21,125 bases of DNA. Source: Gnetum montanum. Lineage: Eukaryota > Streptophyta > Gnetopsida > Gnetales > Gnetaceae. The notes below the pieces were generated by a model. The model was not told the DNA's origin. It searched no databases and worked only from the letters and a program-made list of their open reading frames with translations. Shown one piece after another: positions 8,240 through 18,422 of the stretch. How positions within the stretch are numbered: the stretch's first letter is position 1; every line of letters starts with the position of its first letter. The position numbers were made by a program, and so were the translations under genes. The stretch lies in the NCBI GenBank assembly GCA_015680685.1, contig MNCI01011902.1:101071-122195 (forward strand), read 5' to 3'.

Positions 8240-10400
8240 ATTATGAGGTGGTATGCATGGATTTATTTGTCTCCCCATGTTTGTAGATTCATTGGTTGGA
8301 TGTGGAATTTGAGGACTGATGGATGATGGGCCTTGTGTATAATTGGAGGATGTTGGTTGAGGCAGGGAAGGTGTTGCATCAAATTGACCTTGTGCTAGCT
8401 TGGTTGATGTGGTGGATCCATACAAAGGTTGCTTTGGCTTACGACCCTTCCTCTAGAAGGGAGGTTTCCAACATTGTGGTTGTGACCCATTGGTGTCAAC
8501 ATGTCTATACACATTTGTAGCACAAGTGACACTTGTTTGTTGATATTGTGGTGCTGAACCTCCTTGAGTTGCTGGTGGTGGCATATAAGAAGGTGGATGA
8601 TGAGAATATTGAGGGTAGGCTGGATGGTAAGAGGTGCAAGGTGGTGATCCTTCAGGGGATGTCATGTGTTGATGGTACTTGGAAGAGTGGTAGTGGTGAT
8701 TTGAAGTGGAGAGGATGTAGAACTAGTTGGAGAAATAGGATGTTGAACATGATAGCCATGTGTTTTTGGTGGATATGGTTGATTTGGTGGTGGCCTCTCC
8801 CACGACTGTGGTTGTTGCCACTATAGTTGAGGACCATGTCGAGGTTGGTAATAAGTCCCCCTAGGATGATACGATCGATTATGGGACTATCTAAAATTAC
8901 CTTGTGGGAGAGCAAGTCTCCCATGCATGTGCTTTTACACAAACTTCAGATTTAAGGAACTTGCCCAATACTCCTATAGATGCAACAATATGGGGCATTG
9001 GCTCTCTGGATGGTCTTACATGCATAGGTTGCATCCATCATCTTTGTTCGTGGTGGGGTCTTTAGCCTCACTTTTGTCAACCACTTTTCTCGTTTGCCGA
9101 AAAGTGTTCCTAACTATTTTTGGATTCTGTGTCCTCTATTTATTATGATCACCTGGCATGTGTTGCATGATCTTCTTTGTGACCATCTCAATAAGACTTG
9201 TGACATTCTCATCTATCCATTTAGAAGTCCTATTAAACTTTGCTTCTAGATCATCAATAGACTTCTTTATCGACAAAGTCTGTTGCAGAATCACCTTACC
9301 AAAAGTATCATTTTTCTTACCATAAATGTAGACCTCCTTTGGTTGAAGGGTTGGGTCCTATTAATTTTTCTTGACATTCCCCCACTTGCACATCTCTCCT
9401 TATTCTCTAGCACACACTCTATTATCTCTTTAACCTGATGAGCTTGAAGCTCATATAATTTCCCTAGGGCATACATCCCAACGGTTGCCCTTATTTCTTT
9501 GTGAAGTTCATCTATGATGTGGTAAAGTTGCTCTTCCTTGAAGAAACCATGGCCTAGGCATTAATTTAGTAAGGCATAATATCTATCTAAGGCCATGTCC
9601 AAGGGTTCATGTTGTTCTTATTTTCACTCTTGGATTTTTCTCCTCAGATTGGACACTCTTGCATAGGTTTGGTATTTCTCATTGAAAAGTCCCAACATTG
9701 TGGACCATCATCAGATTGAGTTTGGTCTCAATGATCTATACCACATTTGGGCTCTATAAATTAGTGTCCTAGGAAAGAGCTTAAGCTTTTGCCATCCACT
9801 TTCAATGTTATAGTTAGCACAAGCATCATGGAAGCCTTGTAAATGATGTTATGGATCTAAATCATAGCCTCCTACAAATTTCAAAATATTATTCATGTCA
9901 AGCTTAGGTAGTCGACTCTTTTTGGGATGCTTGCGAGATATCTTAATGGCCTTTGTGATATGCATTAAGCTCTTACTAGGCAACAGGGGTTCATCATCAT
10001 CACACAAATTGTGAGGGAAATTTCTATGTTCATGGTGACTTCTTTAACTTTCCCCCTGGGTTTGATTTTGGTTTTTACTCTGACTCTTTAATGGAGATCT
10101 ACCTCTATACCTACATTCAACTTTGTCAAAACTAAACATTGAAGGAATAGAAGAAGATGAGGAACTAGAAGAATTTCCATGGCTTCTATGGTGTTCTTTA
10201 GGGTCCATTGATTTATCATTTTTGGGTTTTGAGGAGATCTTAGGCCTTGAGGCCTCCCCTAGTCTAGGACTTATGTCATCTCTTCTAGGATTGTCTACCT
10301 CAGGTGAAGGTAGTCTTTGAGTGTTATCATGGTAGTCATGGTCATAAGAAGCCCTTACATAAGGTTGATCACTCCAATTTCCTTCATCGTATATTGTGTT
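8240..10400 (-). pseudogene. gag: gag relic of the main LTR retrotransposon
   Basis: On the minus strand one frame can be followed from about 10400 to 9290 (about 370 codons) with scattered stops. It opens with a polar, Ser/Arg-rich region containing a run of serines (near 10160-10185). The Retrotrans_gag-like core follows: FVGGYDLDP, HLQGFHDACANYNIESGW, LFPRTLIYRAQMWYRSLRP, LFNEKYQTYARVSNLRRKI and CLGHGFFKEEQLYHIIDELH. After a frameshift, a zinc knuckle of the CX2CX3HX4C type used by plant Gypsy gags lies at 8995-9033 (CNLCM*DHPESQC, one stop inside). A Pro/Gln/Tyr-rich tail continues to about 8240 in overlapping frames. Gag would form the RNA-packaging particle. The visible stops (TAA, TAG, TGA) are all explicable as single C-to-T or G-to-A changes. 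A diverged homologue lies at 15900-17650. Confidence 0.8.
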
Positions 10401-10567
10401 ATTTATCTAATGAATGTGTTCACTATACAATGCATTGTCATTGCCCTGTGGGAGAGACATTATTCTTGGTTTATGGTGTGTGTGATTTAGTAGTTTCTAA
10501 AAGATATATTGTTAATACCTTTTATAGTGATCTTGTATAATATAACTAATTTAGATAAGTAGCACCA

Positions 10568-10585
10568 TCCCTAGCAACGATGCCA
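10568..10585 (-). promoter_or_regulatory. Primer-binding site, tRNA-Asp type
   Basis: The minus strand reads TGGCATCGTTGCTAGGGA. It matches TGGCGCCGTTGCCGGGGA, the complement of the plant tRNA-Asp 3' end including CCA, at 14 of 18 positions, and all four differences are transitions. It begins 4 bases after the LTR end (TCTCA at 10590-10594). It fixes the element's orientation and marks the right-hand LTR as the 5' LTR. Confidence 0.85.
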
Positions 10586-11329
10586 ACGATGAGAAATGAT
10601 GTACCCCTATGCTTAACCATATGAATCATAAGCGTTCATGCATGATTTGATTGAATTCCATGGATGGGACTAGTTGTGGCATCTAGATCGTTATGCTTTG
10701 ATCATAGTTCGCCCTTCCCACTTGAACTAGTGGTAGTTTTGTCACATATGATTTAGTTCAAAGTAAGGCATATGATGTTGTATACTTTCTACGTTACTCT
10801 TGATGATGAAAAGAGATAAATTAATTAAACTAAGGGATAATGGAAAATAAGATCTAAACTAGCCTATGGTAATGAGAATCCATACTTAATCATCCATACA
10901 TGTCTTGGACTTCATGAAGCTACTTCCAGGATTATCAAGTGTATGTCACTGGCTATGCCAAATGATACACCTTTGGATTACCAAGTATTTACACTTAAAT
11001 GCTCATGATTAAGGCGTACACATTTCGCTTAATAACAGGAATAGTAAATAACAATAAATGAAAATTTTTAACTAAAGAAAGAATTAAATAATTAAAGCAA
11101 CAATAATCTAAGGGGATGCTACAATGATGGAAGTAATATTGATCTTTATTGCCAGTCATGTAACATGTCCAAGTACATCACACTTGAACAAAGGTGCCGT
11201 ATGATTACAAGCATCACATGGTGGGCATGCACTGGGAATAACAAAATTTGAAAGAAGAAAATGACAACTAGAACTATCTACTATCTATCAAATGCTTACT
11301 ACGTTTCTCATTTGAGCACCCCAACACCA

Positions 11330-11337
11330 TATTTATA
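11330..11337 (-). promoter_or_regulatory. TATA box of the 5' LTR
   Basis: TATAAATA on the minus strand, conserved with 3017-3024 and located 18 bp from the first octamer of the array. Confidence 0.6.
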
Positions 11338-11355
11338 GGTGAGATTTAGATGAGG

Positions 11356-11438
11356 TGATGTCGGGTATCCAACATCGCTTATTAGCCCTGACATCAGATA
11401 TGCAACATTGAAGCCCCAATGTTGTGTACCTGATGTTA
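11356..11438 (-). promoter_or_regulatory. Six-octamer periodic array in the U3 of the 5' LTR
   Basis: Octamers start at 11356, 11370, 11389, 11403, 11417 and 11431: TGATGTCG, CAACATCG, TGACATCA, CAACATTG, CAATGTTG and TGATGTTA. Steps are 14, 19, 14, 14 and 14 bp, exactly those of the other LTR. Although the letters differ from the partner LTR, every octamer keeps A at position 3 and T at position 6, and the other pairs are CG, TG, CA or rarely TA. The last four octamers also create a 26-bp imperfect stem (11385-11410 with 11417-11442) around a 6-base loop. Confidence 0.6.
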
Positions 11439-11460
11439 GGGCCTTACAGTGGTGTCTTTT

Positions 11461-12260
11461 ATACATAAGTATGTAGTGTTGATCATTCATAAGTGGGTTG
11501 TAGATTTTGATGTTCAATAATATACTAAAGTTCCATGTTTCATTAAGTTATATAATCTTCTATTAGTTTTTTTAGAATGTTGAGCAAGAAATGATTAGTC
11601 TTTTCAGTCCCACTAACCATATGGAGTCTAAGACTATAACTTTTGATTTTCATAGAAATTTATTTATTAAAATCAACCTTCTCAATTATTAAAAGGAATT
11701 GGTATTACAAACAAGAGAAAAGACTTAGATTTAGCTAGTTACATTTTATAATCTTCCTAATTCTTGTAACTTTTGTCATTGTAAAGGACATTTGTTTAAT
11801 GCTTATTCTTTTCTACTAAAGAAAAAATAGTCTCAAGAAAAGGAAAAATGTGTTAAAGTTGATGATAGAAAAAAATAATATGAAGTTGAAGATGTGAAAA
11901 ATTAAGTTAATGTTAATGGTAAGAATGATCAAATAGATATAAAGAATCTACAGAAGACAAAAGCTTCTATGTATATTTTGTTCCGGTACTAGAAAAAGTA
12001 CTAAGCAGCCTAGATAGATAGATTGTCAAGCAAATTTTTCCTCATCTAGAAGAATACTATCAATTTAAAGATTAAAAATACTATTGATAAAAAGCTTATA
12101 GTTGATGGTAAAGATTCTTAACATAAGATCAATAATAAGAAATAAGATGAATATCTTTCACAAGTGGTACTAATTTCTTGCTTTGAAATAAATATTAGTA
12201 TTAAGCCACAACTCTCTATCTTGAATCCTTTTGCTATTTTAATTTGAAACATAGATGTTG
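11461..12260 (+). pseudogene. LINE ORF1 relic (DUF4283-like domain and CCHC zinc knuckle)
   Basis: A plus-strand frame runs from just after the LTR with in-frame stops that are mostly CAG/CAA-to-TAG/TAA type. It contains IIHKWVVDFDVQ, VPCFIKLYNLLLVF and ITFDFHRNLFIKINLLN. These fit the second half of DUF4283, the RNA-binding domain of plant LINE ORF1 proteins (typical pattern: W..DFD, VPVW.+L.NLP..FW, then a V.VD...LP..I.I strand). A CX2CX4HX4C zinc knuckle follows at 11765-11806 (CNFCHCKGHLFNAY), its last Cys changed to Tyr by one G-to-A step. A long Lys-rich tail follows to about 12260. ORF1 would bind the LINE RNA. The first half of DUF4283 is absent at the LTR junction, so the LTR element inserted into the gene or a deletion removed that part. 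Confidence 0.65.
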
Positions 12261-12489
12261 AAAAGTGATGTAAATTTTATTAAGTCTAGGATCTTCCTCC
12301 CTATTAATAATAAATTTTATTTGGTTGTCTTTTCAAAGTTTCAATTATAAGGTTTTACACTTGAGAAGATAATTTTAAAATCATAATATTTTTCCTTTCC
12401 ATATTTTTTTAATGATGTCTACTCAACGTAGCTTGTGATAAACTCTAAATTTCCTTTGTTCATTACTAATATTATTTTGGGATTTGATA
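12261..12489. other. Possible LINE continuation, unassigned
   Basis: AT-rich plus-strand sequence after the ORF1 relic. It may be the ORF1-ORF2 junction of the same LINE, but no endonuclease motif is visible. Confidence 0.25.
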
Positions 12490-12675
12490 GGGAACCATCA
12501 CTTGGAGTAATGGTAAGGTTATTGTTTCTCAAGTCATAAGACATGGATTTTAGCCTAGGTGAAGCCACTTGAAAAATTTTATACTTTCATTCATCCACTG
12601 TCCTCGTGGGATCTTTCTTAACAAGATGTAGTTAACCCCTTTTTGTTGGGATAAGGCTAGGATGATGATGATGAT
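12490..12675 (+). mobile_element. tRNA-derived SINE with GAT-repeat end
   Basis: Box A-like TGGAGTAATGG (12503-12513) and decayed box B GGATTTTAGCC (12545-12555) lead a body ending in TTGTTGGGATAAGGCTAG and a short GAT/ATG microsatellite (12660-12674). A simple-repeat end after a GGGATAAGGC word is reminiscent of Au-type plant SINEs (resemblance from memory). It is a different family from the GAGGTGTTAG-type copies. Confidence 0.55.
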
Positions 12676-12730
12676 TTTGGGATTGAAACCCCTAGCCTTC
12701 TCCCAAAGTATAATGCTAGCTATATGATAG

Positions 12731-12900
12731 TGAGGTGTTAGTCAAGTGATAATACTATTGATTTGTAAGCTCCAAGTCATGATTTTTTTTCTAGTGGTCT
12801 GAGTCATAAAGTTTTAATGGATAATATATCTTAAGGTTACCTATATTAAAATTATTTTGAGGTTCCAACAACCTTCATCCCACCAACCCCTCCATCGATG
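12731..12900 (+). mobile_element. tRNA-derived SINE (GAGGTGTTAG family)
   Basis: GTGAGGTGTTAGTCAAGTGATAA supplies box A (12738-12749). Box B is decayed into a T run. The body shares GAGTCATAAAGTTYTAA, ATATCTTAAGG and GAGGTTCCAACAACC with the copies at 1-545. This gives the best view of the full family length, about 165 bp. Confidence 0.6.
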
Positions 12901-13539
12901 CTTAAAAAATCATTCTACTTGGTAAGATTAATTTTAGAGTTGCATCAAATGCCAAGAAAAAAATAATAATTTTAAAAAAAATTTAGAGTACATTAGATCA
13001 TCAAAGATAGAATCTAAAGAAAAAAACCAATAGTTTTGGGAATGTCTTTTTAAATTTTTATCCTGAAAAACCTTCCCTTTGGAGTAGAAAAAGGATTAGG
13101 ACTTGGTCTTATTTAGAAGCATCCTCATGAGGTTTCACTTTTTACAAAATGGTTTCTTGTAAAAAGAAGAAGAAAACTCTCTCTAAAGAAAAAAAAATAC
13201 ATGAATTAGAGAAAAAAAATAGCATTAAAAGATGAAAGCTTTGCATCCTCGAGCCTTCAAAACAAAAAGAAATTAATACTATAGAGAACAAATTAATTGT
13301 TCAACTTTCATTGGAAGCTTTTTTCCATGAAGTTGTAGTTGAAAAGTAGCATCTTTGAAAATCTAGTATTTTACACCTTAAGAGAGATTATAGTTATGTT
13401 TTTTCTACTAGAAAATAATTACATATTAAAGCTTTCACATAGAGTAGAGAACAAGTGGTTGAAGATAATTCCAAATACAAAGAAATGAAGTAGATAAAGT
13501 AGTCTAATCACTAAGAATGACTTCATTGATGCTTGGTTG
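12901..13539. other. AT-rich stretch, probably LINE 3' region; unassigned
   Basis: It lies between a SINE and the 3' end of the ORF2 relic. In minus-strand terms it would contain the LINE 3' UTR. Plus-strand frames here are Lys-rich but have no domain that I recognise. Confidence 0.35.
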
Positions 13540-14760
13540 AAAGTTATTAAAAAATTTAAATATCCATTTCCAAGAATGTTGAGCAATAAGACAGAAAAAA
13601 TGAGTCTTCACTTCTACAAAGAGGTCATCAAGGAGAAACATTTCTCAAATTCTTAAGACAAATGCTGATAGGAAGACCTTGATGAATAAGACACCATAAA
13701 AAAATATGAATTTTAGAAAATGTAGAAGCTCTTCAAATATCTTTTATTTTCCTCATCCAAAGTGCAATGATAATTATATTTTCTAGGCCTTCTTGAATTT
13801 GTTATGAATAAAGTCGTTCTTTGTAATAATCTCATAATTAACTTTTAAATTAAAAGGAAAACCATATTTTTCATCCTTCCAAAAAATATCTGGAAAAGCT
13901 TGATGAAAATCATTATCAACTTTAAATAAATTTTGAAGATTAGAAATTAAATTTTCAAAATTATTTTTTGGTTTTTATTCAAACCATAGATGCCAAAAGC
14001 TTCATTGCAAGTAATCCATTTATCATGCATACACAAATAGGAAACTATAGTTATACCAAATTTTCTCCAAGTGGTACAAACGCTAAATGCATTAGTAGCC
14101 TAAGCATCTTCTTTAAAAGGAAGCCACCATAGGCTAATTTGCTTAAGCATATCTTCTAAAACTGTTATATAATTGTAGTTTAATTATTTACTAAGCTTGC
14201 ATAATTTCTTTCAAATTTGTTTAAGAATTAGAGAATCAGGAATAGAAATCACCTGAGGAAAAAAAAGAATATATAATGAAGTTATTAGAAGACCTATTGT
14301 TATCATTCTTAGATTTTTTTAACATAAGTTTGTTTCTTAAAAGGAACATCCAAACACCATGTACACTAATGCATTTTGCAATTCATTTTGTTGCAAGAGA
14401 AATACCCTAGTTATAATAATTAATGAGGCTAGGTTCTTCATCTTTTTTGCTACTAGTACAAATATCTCAAGCAACTCTAGAAACATCTTTTTTATGTTAC
14501 TTAGTAGATTAAAGAAATTGATAGATAATACAATCAATTCTATCATAAGAAATTTTAGAAGGAGTCCAACAACTAGAGTAATAAACATGAGGTGATTGAA
14601 GCATTTTCTTAATAACTAAAACTTTTTCATCAAGGGTGAGGCTTTTTTCTTTCCATTTATTAGCTTCTTTTCAATTTTATCAATCACATAATTCCATAAA
14701 ATAGTATGATTATGTTTAAAGGAAAATGATATTCTTAAAATTTTAAATATAGAATCTTTT
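13540..14760 (-). pseudogene. LINE ORF2 relic: C-terminal RT region and zf-RVT domain
   Basis: On the minus strand, about 14700-14340 reads LWNYVIDKIEKKL, then (after a frameshift) KWKEKSLTLDEKVLVIKKM, VYYSSCWTPSKISYDRID and later IAKCISVHGVWMFLLRNKL. This is the region after the RT core in plant LINEs (pattern: ..I..KL..WK...LS..GR..LIK.VL...P.Y). At about 13715-13560 it reads KIHIFLWCLIHQGLP, then PLCRSEDSFF; an alternative frame gives THFFC and WKWIFKFF. This matches zf-RVT, the zinc-binding domain ending plant LINE ORF2. Endonuclease and RT core are missing, so this is a 5'-truncated copy, as is usual for LINEs. It lies on the opposite strand to the ORF1 relic at 11461 and therefore belongs to a different insertion. 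Confidence 0.75.
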
Positions 14761-15259
14761 TAAAAGATTTTTCAAGGATTAAGAGTTCATTTTGAGTTGA
14801 GGTTGCACCTCTGTTTACAATACCTAACCATGGGCCTTCATGGCAGAGTGACCCTTTACCTTTGTTATCTACTTTGTCCTTTTGCCCTTGATCTAAATGA
14901 TTAGATGAAAATTTGTGATCCACCTCTTCTTTCACCATTCAATCTTGAAGATCTTGCATGTACAAACACTCATATTCATTGTACATAGGTTTATGAGCTT
15001 TGTACAATGTGAGTTTATTCTCTAGTTCCATGTTGATCAAGGCTTCTTTAAGATAATTTGGTGTAACCATGACTAGATCTCTAGAGAATTGTCCATGAGA
15101 ATCTCTTCACCTTTCTTGTTTATCTTAATGATAAGCCAGCACAATTTGTCAAAGGATCACATCATTAAAATTCTCAAAAGTGAAAAAAGCCCTTCTTCCT
15201 TTTGGTGTCATTCCAAAGATCTTTGTTGGACTCTTAGCACTATTTGCCATCTTATTCAT
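14735..15259 (-). pseudogene. Unidentified 175-codon frame relic, possibly 3' ORF of the older LTR element
   Basis: From an ATG at 15259 one minus-strand frame runs to a TAA at 14735 with four internal stops (TGA, TAA, TGA, TGA), each one transition away from Arg or Gln codons. It contains IFGMTPKGRRAFFTFENF, NYLKEALINMELENKLTLY and GSLCHEGPWLGIVNRGA. The middle is charged and helical. I recognise no domain. It lies downstream (element sense) of the older gag relic, where the main element has its second ORF, but I see no clear match between the two. Its last 20 or so codons may already be LINE sequence. Confidence 0.35.
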
Positions 15260-15899
15260 GTTACAACCTACACATCATACTAAGAAATACATACTTGATC
15301 TTCATCTTAGCATTGATTATACTCAACCATGCTCATTCCATGAGGATGGGAAACTGTTTTTTATTTTTTCCAACATAAATTACCAAAAATTCTGTATTGT
15401 AGGACAAGCCTCTTATGATAGTTACAACATCTTCTACTTGTTATAGTGGGATAACAATAGATTAATCTAAAAGTTCTAACTTGAAATTACATTTCTTCAA
15501 TGGTAGTAAATTCTAGGCTTGATACTTGTCTTAAGAAATAAGATTCATTCATGAGCATAAATCTAGAAAAGCTTTGTATGTAGCATTCCTTATAATTTGT
15601 AAGTAAATCAAAGGGCTTCCAAGATTTGTTTGCTTCTTGGGAAGTATGCTTGCCTTAATCTAATTAATTTTTGTTTGTATGAGCATGAAAATGGTTAAGA
15701 TCTAATTTTTTCTTGGTTGAAGCATATGTTTCATAGAGAAATTTAAAGTTTTAGAGGCTACAAATGGTGTCATAGCCATGTATCTCCTTATTGGTTATGA
15801 TGAAATCTTGCTCTACTAATGCTTTTGCACTTTTTCTAAAAAAAATATGCTTCTTTGGTATGATTTTACAACTACTAGTATTATCTTTTGTTTGTGCAT

Positions 15900-17650
15900 T
15901 AATGGTCCTTATCACATTTTTTTTTTGTTATGGCTAAGAAGGCAACTTTTCTTACATTATCAAAGGAGATACTAGTGGTAGAGAAATAGGAGATTGTTGA
16001 GGGTGATGTATTGTGGGATGTGGTAGATATGAAACTAATTTTGCACATGGAGTTGTAGGTCTATGGTAATGTATAGGATATTAGTGATAGAAGGCATAAG
16101 TGAAACCATTTACTAAGGAGATAAGTTGTTGGACATAGTAACTGTAAGGGTCTGGTTATCTATAGGGATATTGTTGTCTTGGTGATGACATTACCCATGA
16201 CTATGGGTTTTATCATTGATGCTAATATTACTCTTGTGGTTAAGGATAAGCCTTGCTAGGATAATATGATTATTGTTAATAGGATTATCTATAGGTACCT
16301 TGTGAATAAGATAATCTTCTAGGCATATACTTTCTCATAATATTCAAGTTCAATACATATGTTCTTGATTCCTAGAAATGGATTATGATCAAGGAACATG
16401 CTTTAGAATGTTTGTATAAATAAATATTGCATCCATATTTATCTCTTGAACTAGAATAAATAACCCTTTGATGACTGTAGCTTTCCCCTTATATTTGTAT
16501 CTATCTTATTTAGTTTCCTTCTTTTTCCTCCTATCTTTTCCTTTGATTAATGCTTCTTCAGTCTTTTCCAATACAATCTTTAACACAATTATAAACTTTT
16601 CATCTATAGAATCCTAGATCTTTTCAACATTTTTTGTAATTTCATTAAAATATTTTTGAATTGGTAAGGTCTTTCTTTGAATCACATCTTACATTGATTC
16701 CTCTTGGGTCTTTCATACCCTAACATCTCTCTTTCAAAGAGAAGGATCTTTATTATATTTATTTTTAGACTCTCTCTTTCTTAACTCTTCTTCTTCCTTA
16801 GTGACTTGATCCAATAACCTTTGTACATGATGGAATCTCATTTGTAACAACCCTCCATAAGTATAGACTATAATGGTCTTGTTAATTTTTTTTCTTAACC
16901 CAAAAATTATGTGCCTCAACTATTTCCTTTGAGAAAATCCATGCCCTAGGCATCTATGTACTAGTGAATAATATTTTCCATGGTTGTATCAAGGGATTCA
17001 TGAGTATTCTACTTCCATGAATTTTATTTCTCAGTTTTGACACTCTTGAGTATGTTTGCTACTTGTCATTGAACAACTCTAGCATCTGGCTCCATCTTTA
17101 GATAGACTTTGATTTCAACAATCTATACTAGCTCTTTGTTTCTTTGATAATCATTCTTGAAAATGGCTTAAGTTTCTACCATTCATTCTCAATATTCTAG
17201 AGGGGATTGACATTGTGAAAGGCTTAAAGGTACTGTTGAGGATCATCTTTATATCCTCATTCAAATTTAAAAATGTTATCCATGTCTGAACACTTGATGA
17301 GAATGTCCCTTTGATGCCTTGCTAAAATATGCATGGCCTTATTAATATTAATTAGGATTATTGTAGTCAATTGGGGGTTCATCATAATCATCATGTTTGT
17401 CATATCAATTATAGTAGTGACCCCTTCGATGTTCTTCTTCATCTCTTCTTTTATGCCTATGTTTTCTTTTCCTTTTTTTCTCTTTTACTTTTATCTACAT
17501 CATGACATATTATTCCCTCTAGGTATTTATTATGATATTTTCTTCTCTCCTTATTAGGTATTCTCTCTTGATTTCTTCATGTTTCTCTTTCTTTATTTCT
17601 ATGTTGTTCCTTATTAGAGTCTGTTGATGGCTTCATGAAGAAGATGGAGG
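15900..17650 (-). pseudogene. gag: gag relic of the older LTR element
   Basis: Minus-strand translation from about 17290 gives DMDNIFKFE*GYKDDPQQY, FHNVNPL*NIENEW*KLKPF, SRMIIKETKS*YRLLKS and ELFNDK*QTYSRVSKLRNKI. These align block by block with the gag of the main element (DMNNILKFVGGYDLDP, FHDACANYNIESGWQKLKLF, LFNEKYQTYARVSNLRRKI). The zinc knuckle survives at 16396-16431 as CNIYLYKHSKAC, with the second Cys changed to Tyr by one G-to-A step and one residue lost. A Gln/Tyr/Ser-rich tail (SYSQGTYR, about 16310) follows. The N-terminal region (about 17300-17650) is polar. Stops are frequent, and all frames are dead. Confidence 0.7.
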
Positions 17651-18400
17651 ACCTTGAGAATGGTACTATTTGGTTTTTCTACTATGGTCCCTTAGTTCTT
17701 CTCTTTTAGATCTACTAGAGATCTTGGATCTTGGATTTCTCCTTATTCTGGAATCTACCTCATCCCTTCCAAGAGTTTCTGCTAAGGTGGAACATAGATT
17801 TTATTGCATATAATCTTCAAGATTTAGAATAGGTGAATGAGAATGAGATTGATGATAGTGATCCTTTTTAGAGATTATTATTGTCTAAGATGCTCTTTTA
17901 CCTTTTTCTTGTTCCTATCTTGCTTCACTACTAACATCTCTTCTAATCTTATCTTCTATTGGTGAATATGGCCTAGTCATGTTATTTGTGACTTGATATC
18001 TTTCATGCATATGATGAAGACCTAATTTAAGAAGTGCTTCTTGAAGCATGAATGGAGTTGAATACTTTTGTGGAAATATAATATTACCTTGTAAATTTGT
18101 TCATTTGAACTATTCCTCTTAATGAAAGATAAAAGTAAAGTTAGGATAGTATGGATTAGCATGAAAATAGAAAGTATTGGTTTACATTAATTCATTTCAT
18201 TTTCTTCAGTGTGAATCCTATCGTTACCTTCAATAATATTATTAATAGGTGGAGAATTAACTTTCTATGTTAAAACCATGTTAATCAATTATTGCTCAAG
18301 TATGTGTTTAGAAATTATTATATGTTGGAAGGTAAATCTTTTAAAATGTTAACATAACAAACTCTTAATAAAATCAACTAACTAATATATGTTAATATGA
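17651..18400. other. Leader region of the older element, nothing recognised
   Basis: Between the gag N-terminus and the primer-binding site in element orientation. It probably contains the start of gag and the 5' untranslated leader; no motif can be supported. Confidence 0.4.
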
Positions 18401-18418
18401 TCCCTAACAATGAAACTA
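18401..18418 (-). promoter_or_regulatory. Decayed primer-binding site of the older element
   Basis: TCCCTAACAATGAAACTA on the plus strand aligns with TCCCTAGCAACGATGCCA at 10568-10585. Its position just before the LTR start is conserved. On its own it would not be recognisable as a tRNA-Asp site. Confidence 0.5.
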
Positions 18419-18422
18419 ATGA

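Larger units (their letters stand above)
2276..11459 (-). mobile_element. Non-autonomous Ty3/Gypsy-like LTR retrotransposon, minus strand
   Basis: Two direct repeats of about 870 bp (2276-3146 and 10590-11459) bound an internal region of about 7.4 kb. Next to the right-hand LTR is a primer-binding site complementary to a tRNA-Asp 3' end, so the element reads right to left. Inside are a gag relic with a CX2CX3HX4C zinc knuckle and a second, non-pol open-frame relic. I found no protease, reverse transcriptase, RNase H or integrase, so the element probably depended on a relative for these. The tRNA-Asp primer and the gag type suggest the Athila/Tat side of Ty3/Gypsy, but this is inference. All frames carry stops and frameshifts and the LTRs differ at many sites, so the insertion is old and dead. 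No matching 5-bp target duplication is visible. Confidence 0.85.
10590..11459 (-). repeat. 5' LTR of the main element
   Basis: Homologous to 2276-3146 over its full length. On the plus strand it starts TGAGAAATGATGTACCCC and ends near GTGGTGTCTTTT, where the terminal CA has mutated. The TATA box is at 11330-11337, with the octamer array beyond it. The LTR would drive element transcription leftward through gag. The last 120 bp (U3) are visibly more different from the 3' LTR than the rest, mostly by transitions. Confidence 0.88.

Noticed and set aside
10123-10320. Acidic open frame on the plus strand
   Set aside because: It is the antisense of the Ser/Arg-rich gag N-terminus, which runs through the same bases in one continuous minus-strand frame.
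12660-12674. Independent GAT microsatellite
   Set aside because: It is very short and sits at the 3' end of a SINE, where such simple repeats are part of the element.
11461-14760. One LINE formed by the ORF1 and ORF2 relics
   Set aside because: ORF1 is on the plus strand and the ORF2 remnant on the minus strand, so they must be separate insertions unless an inversion occurred, for which there is no evidence.
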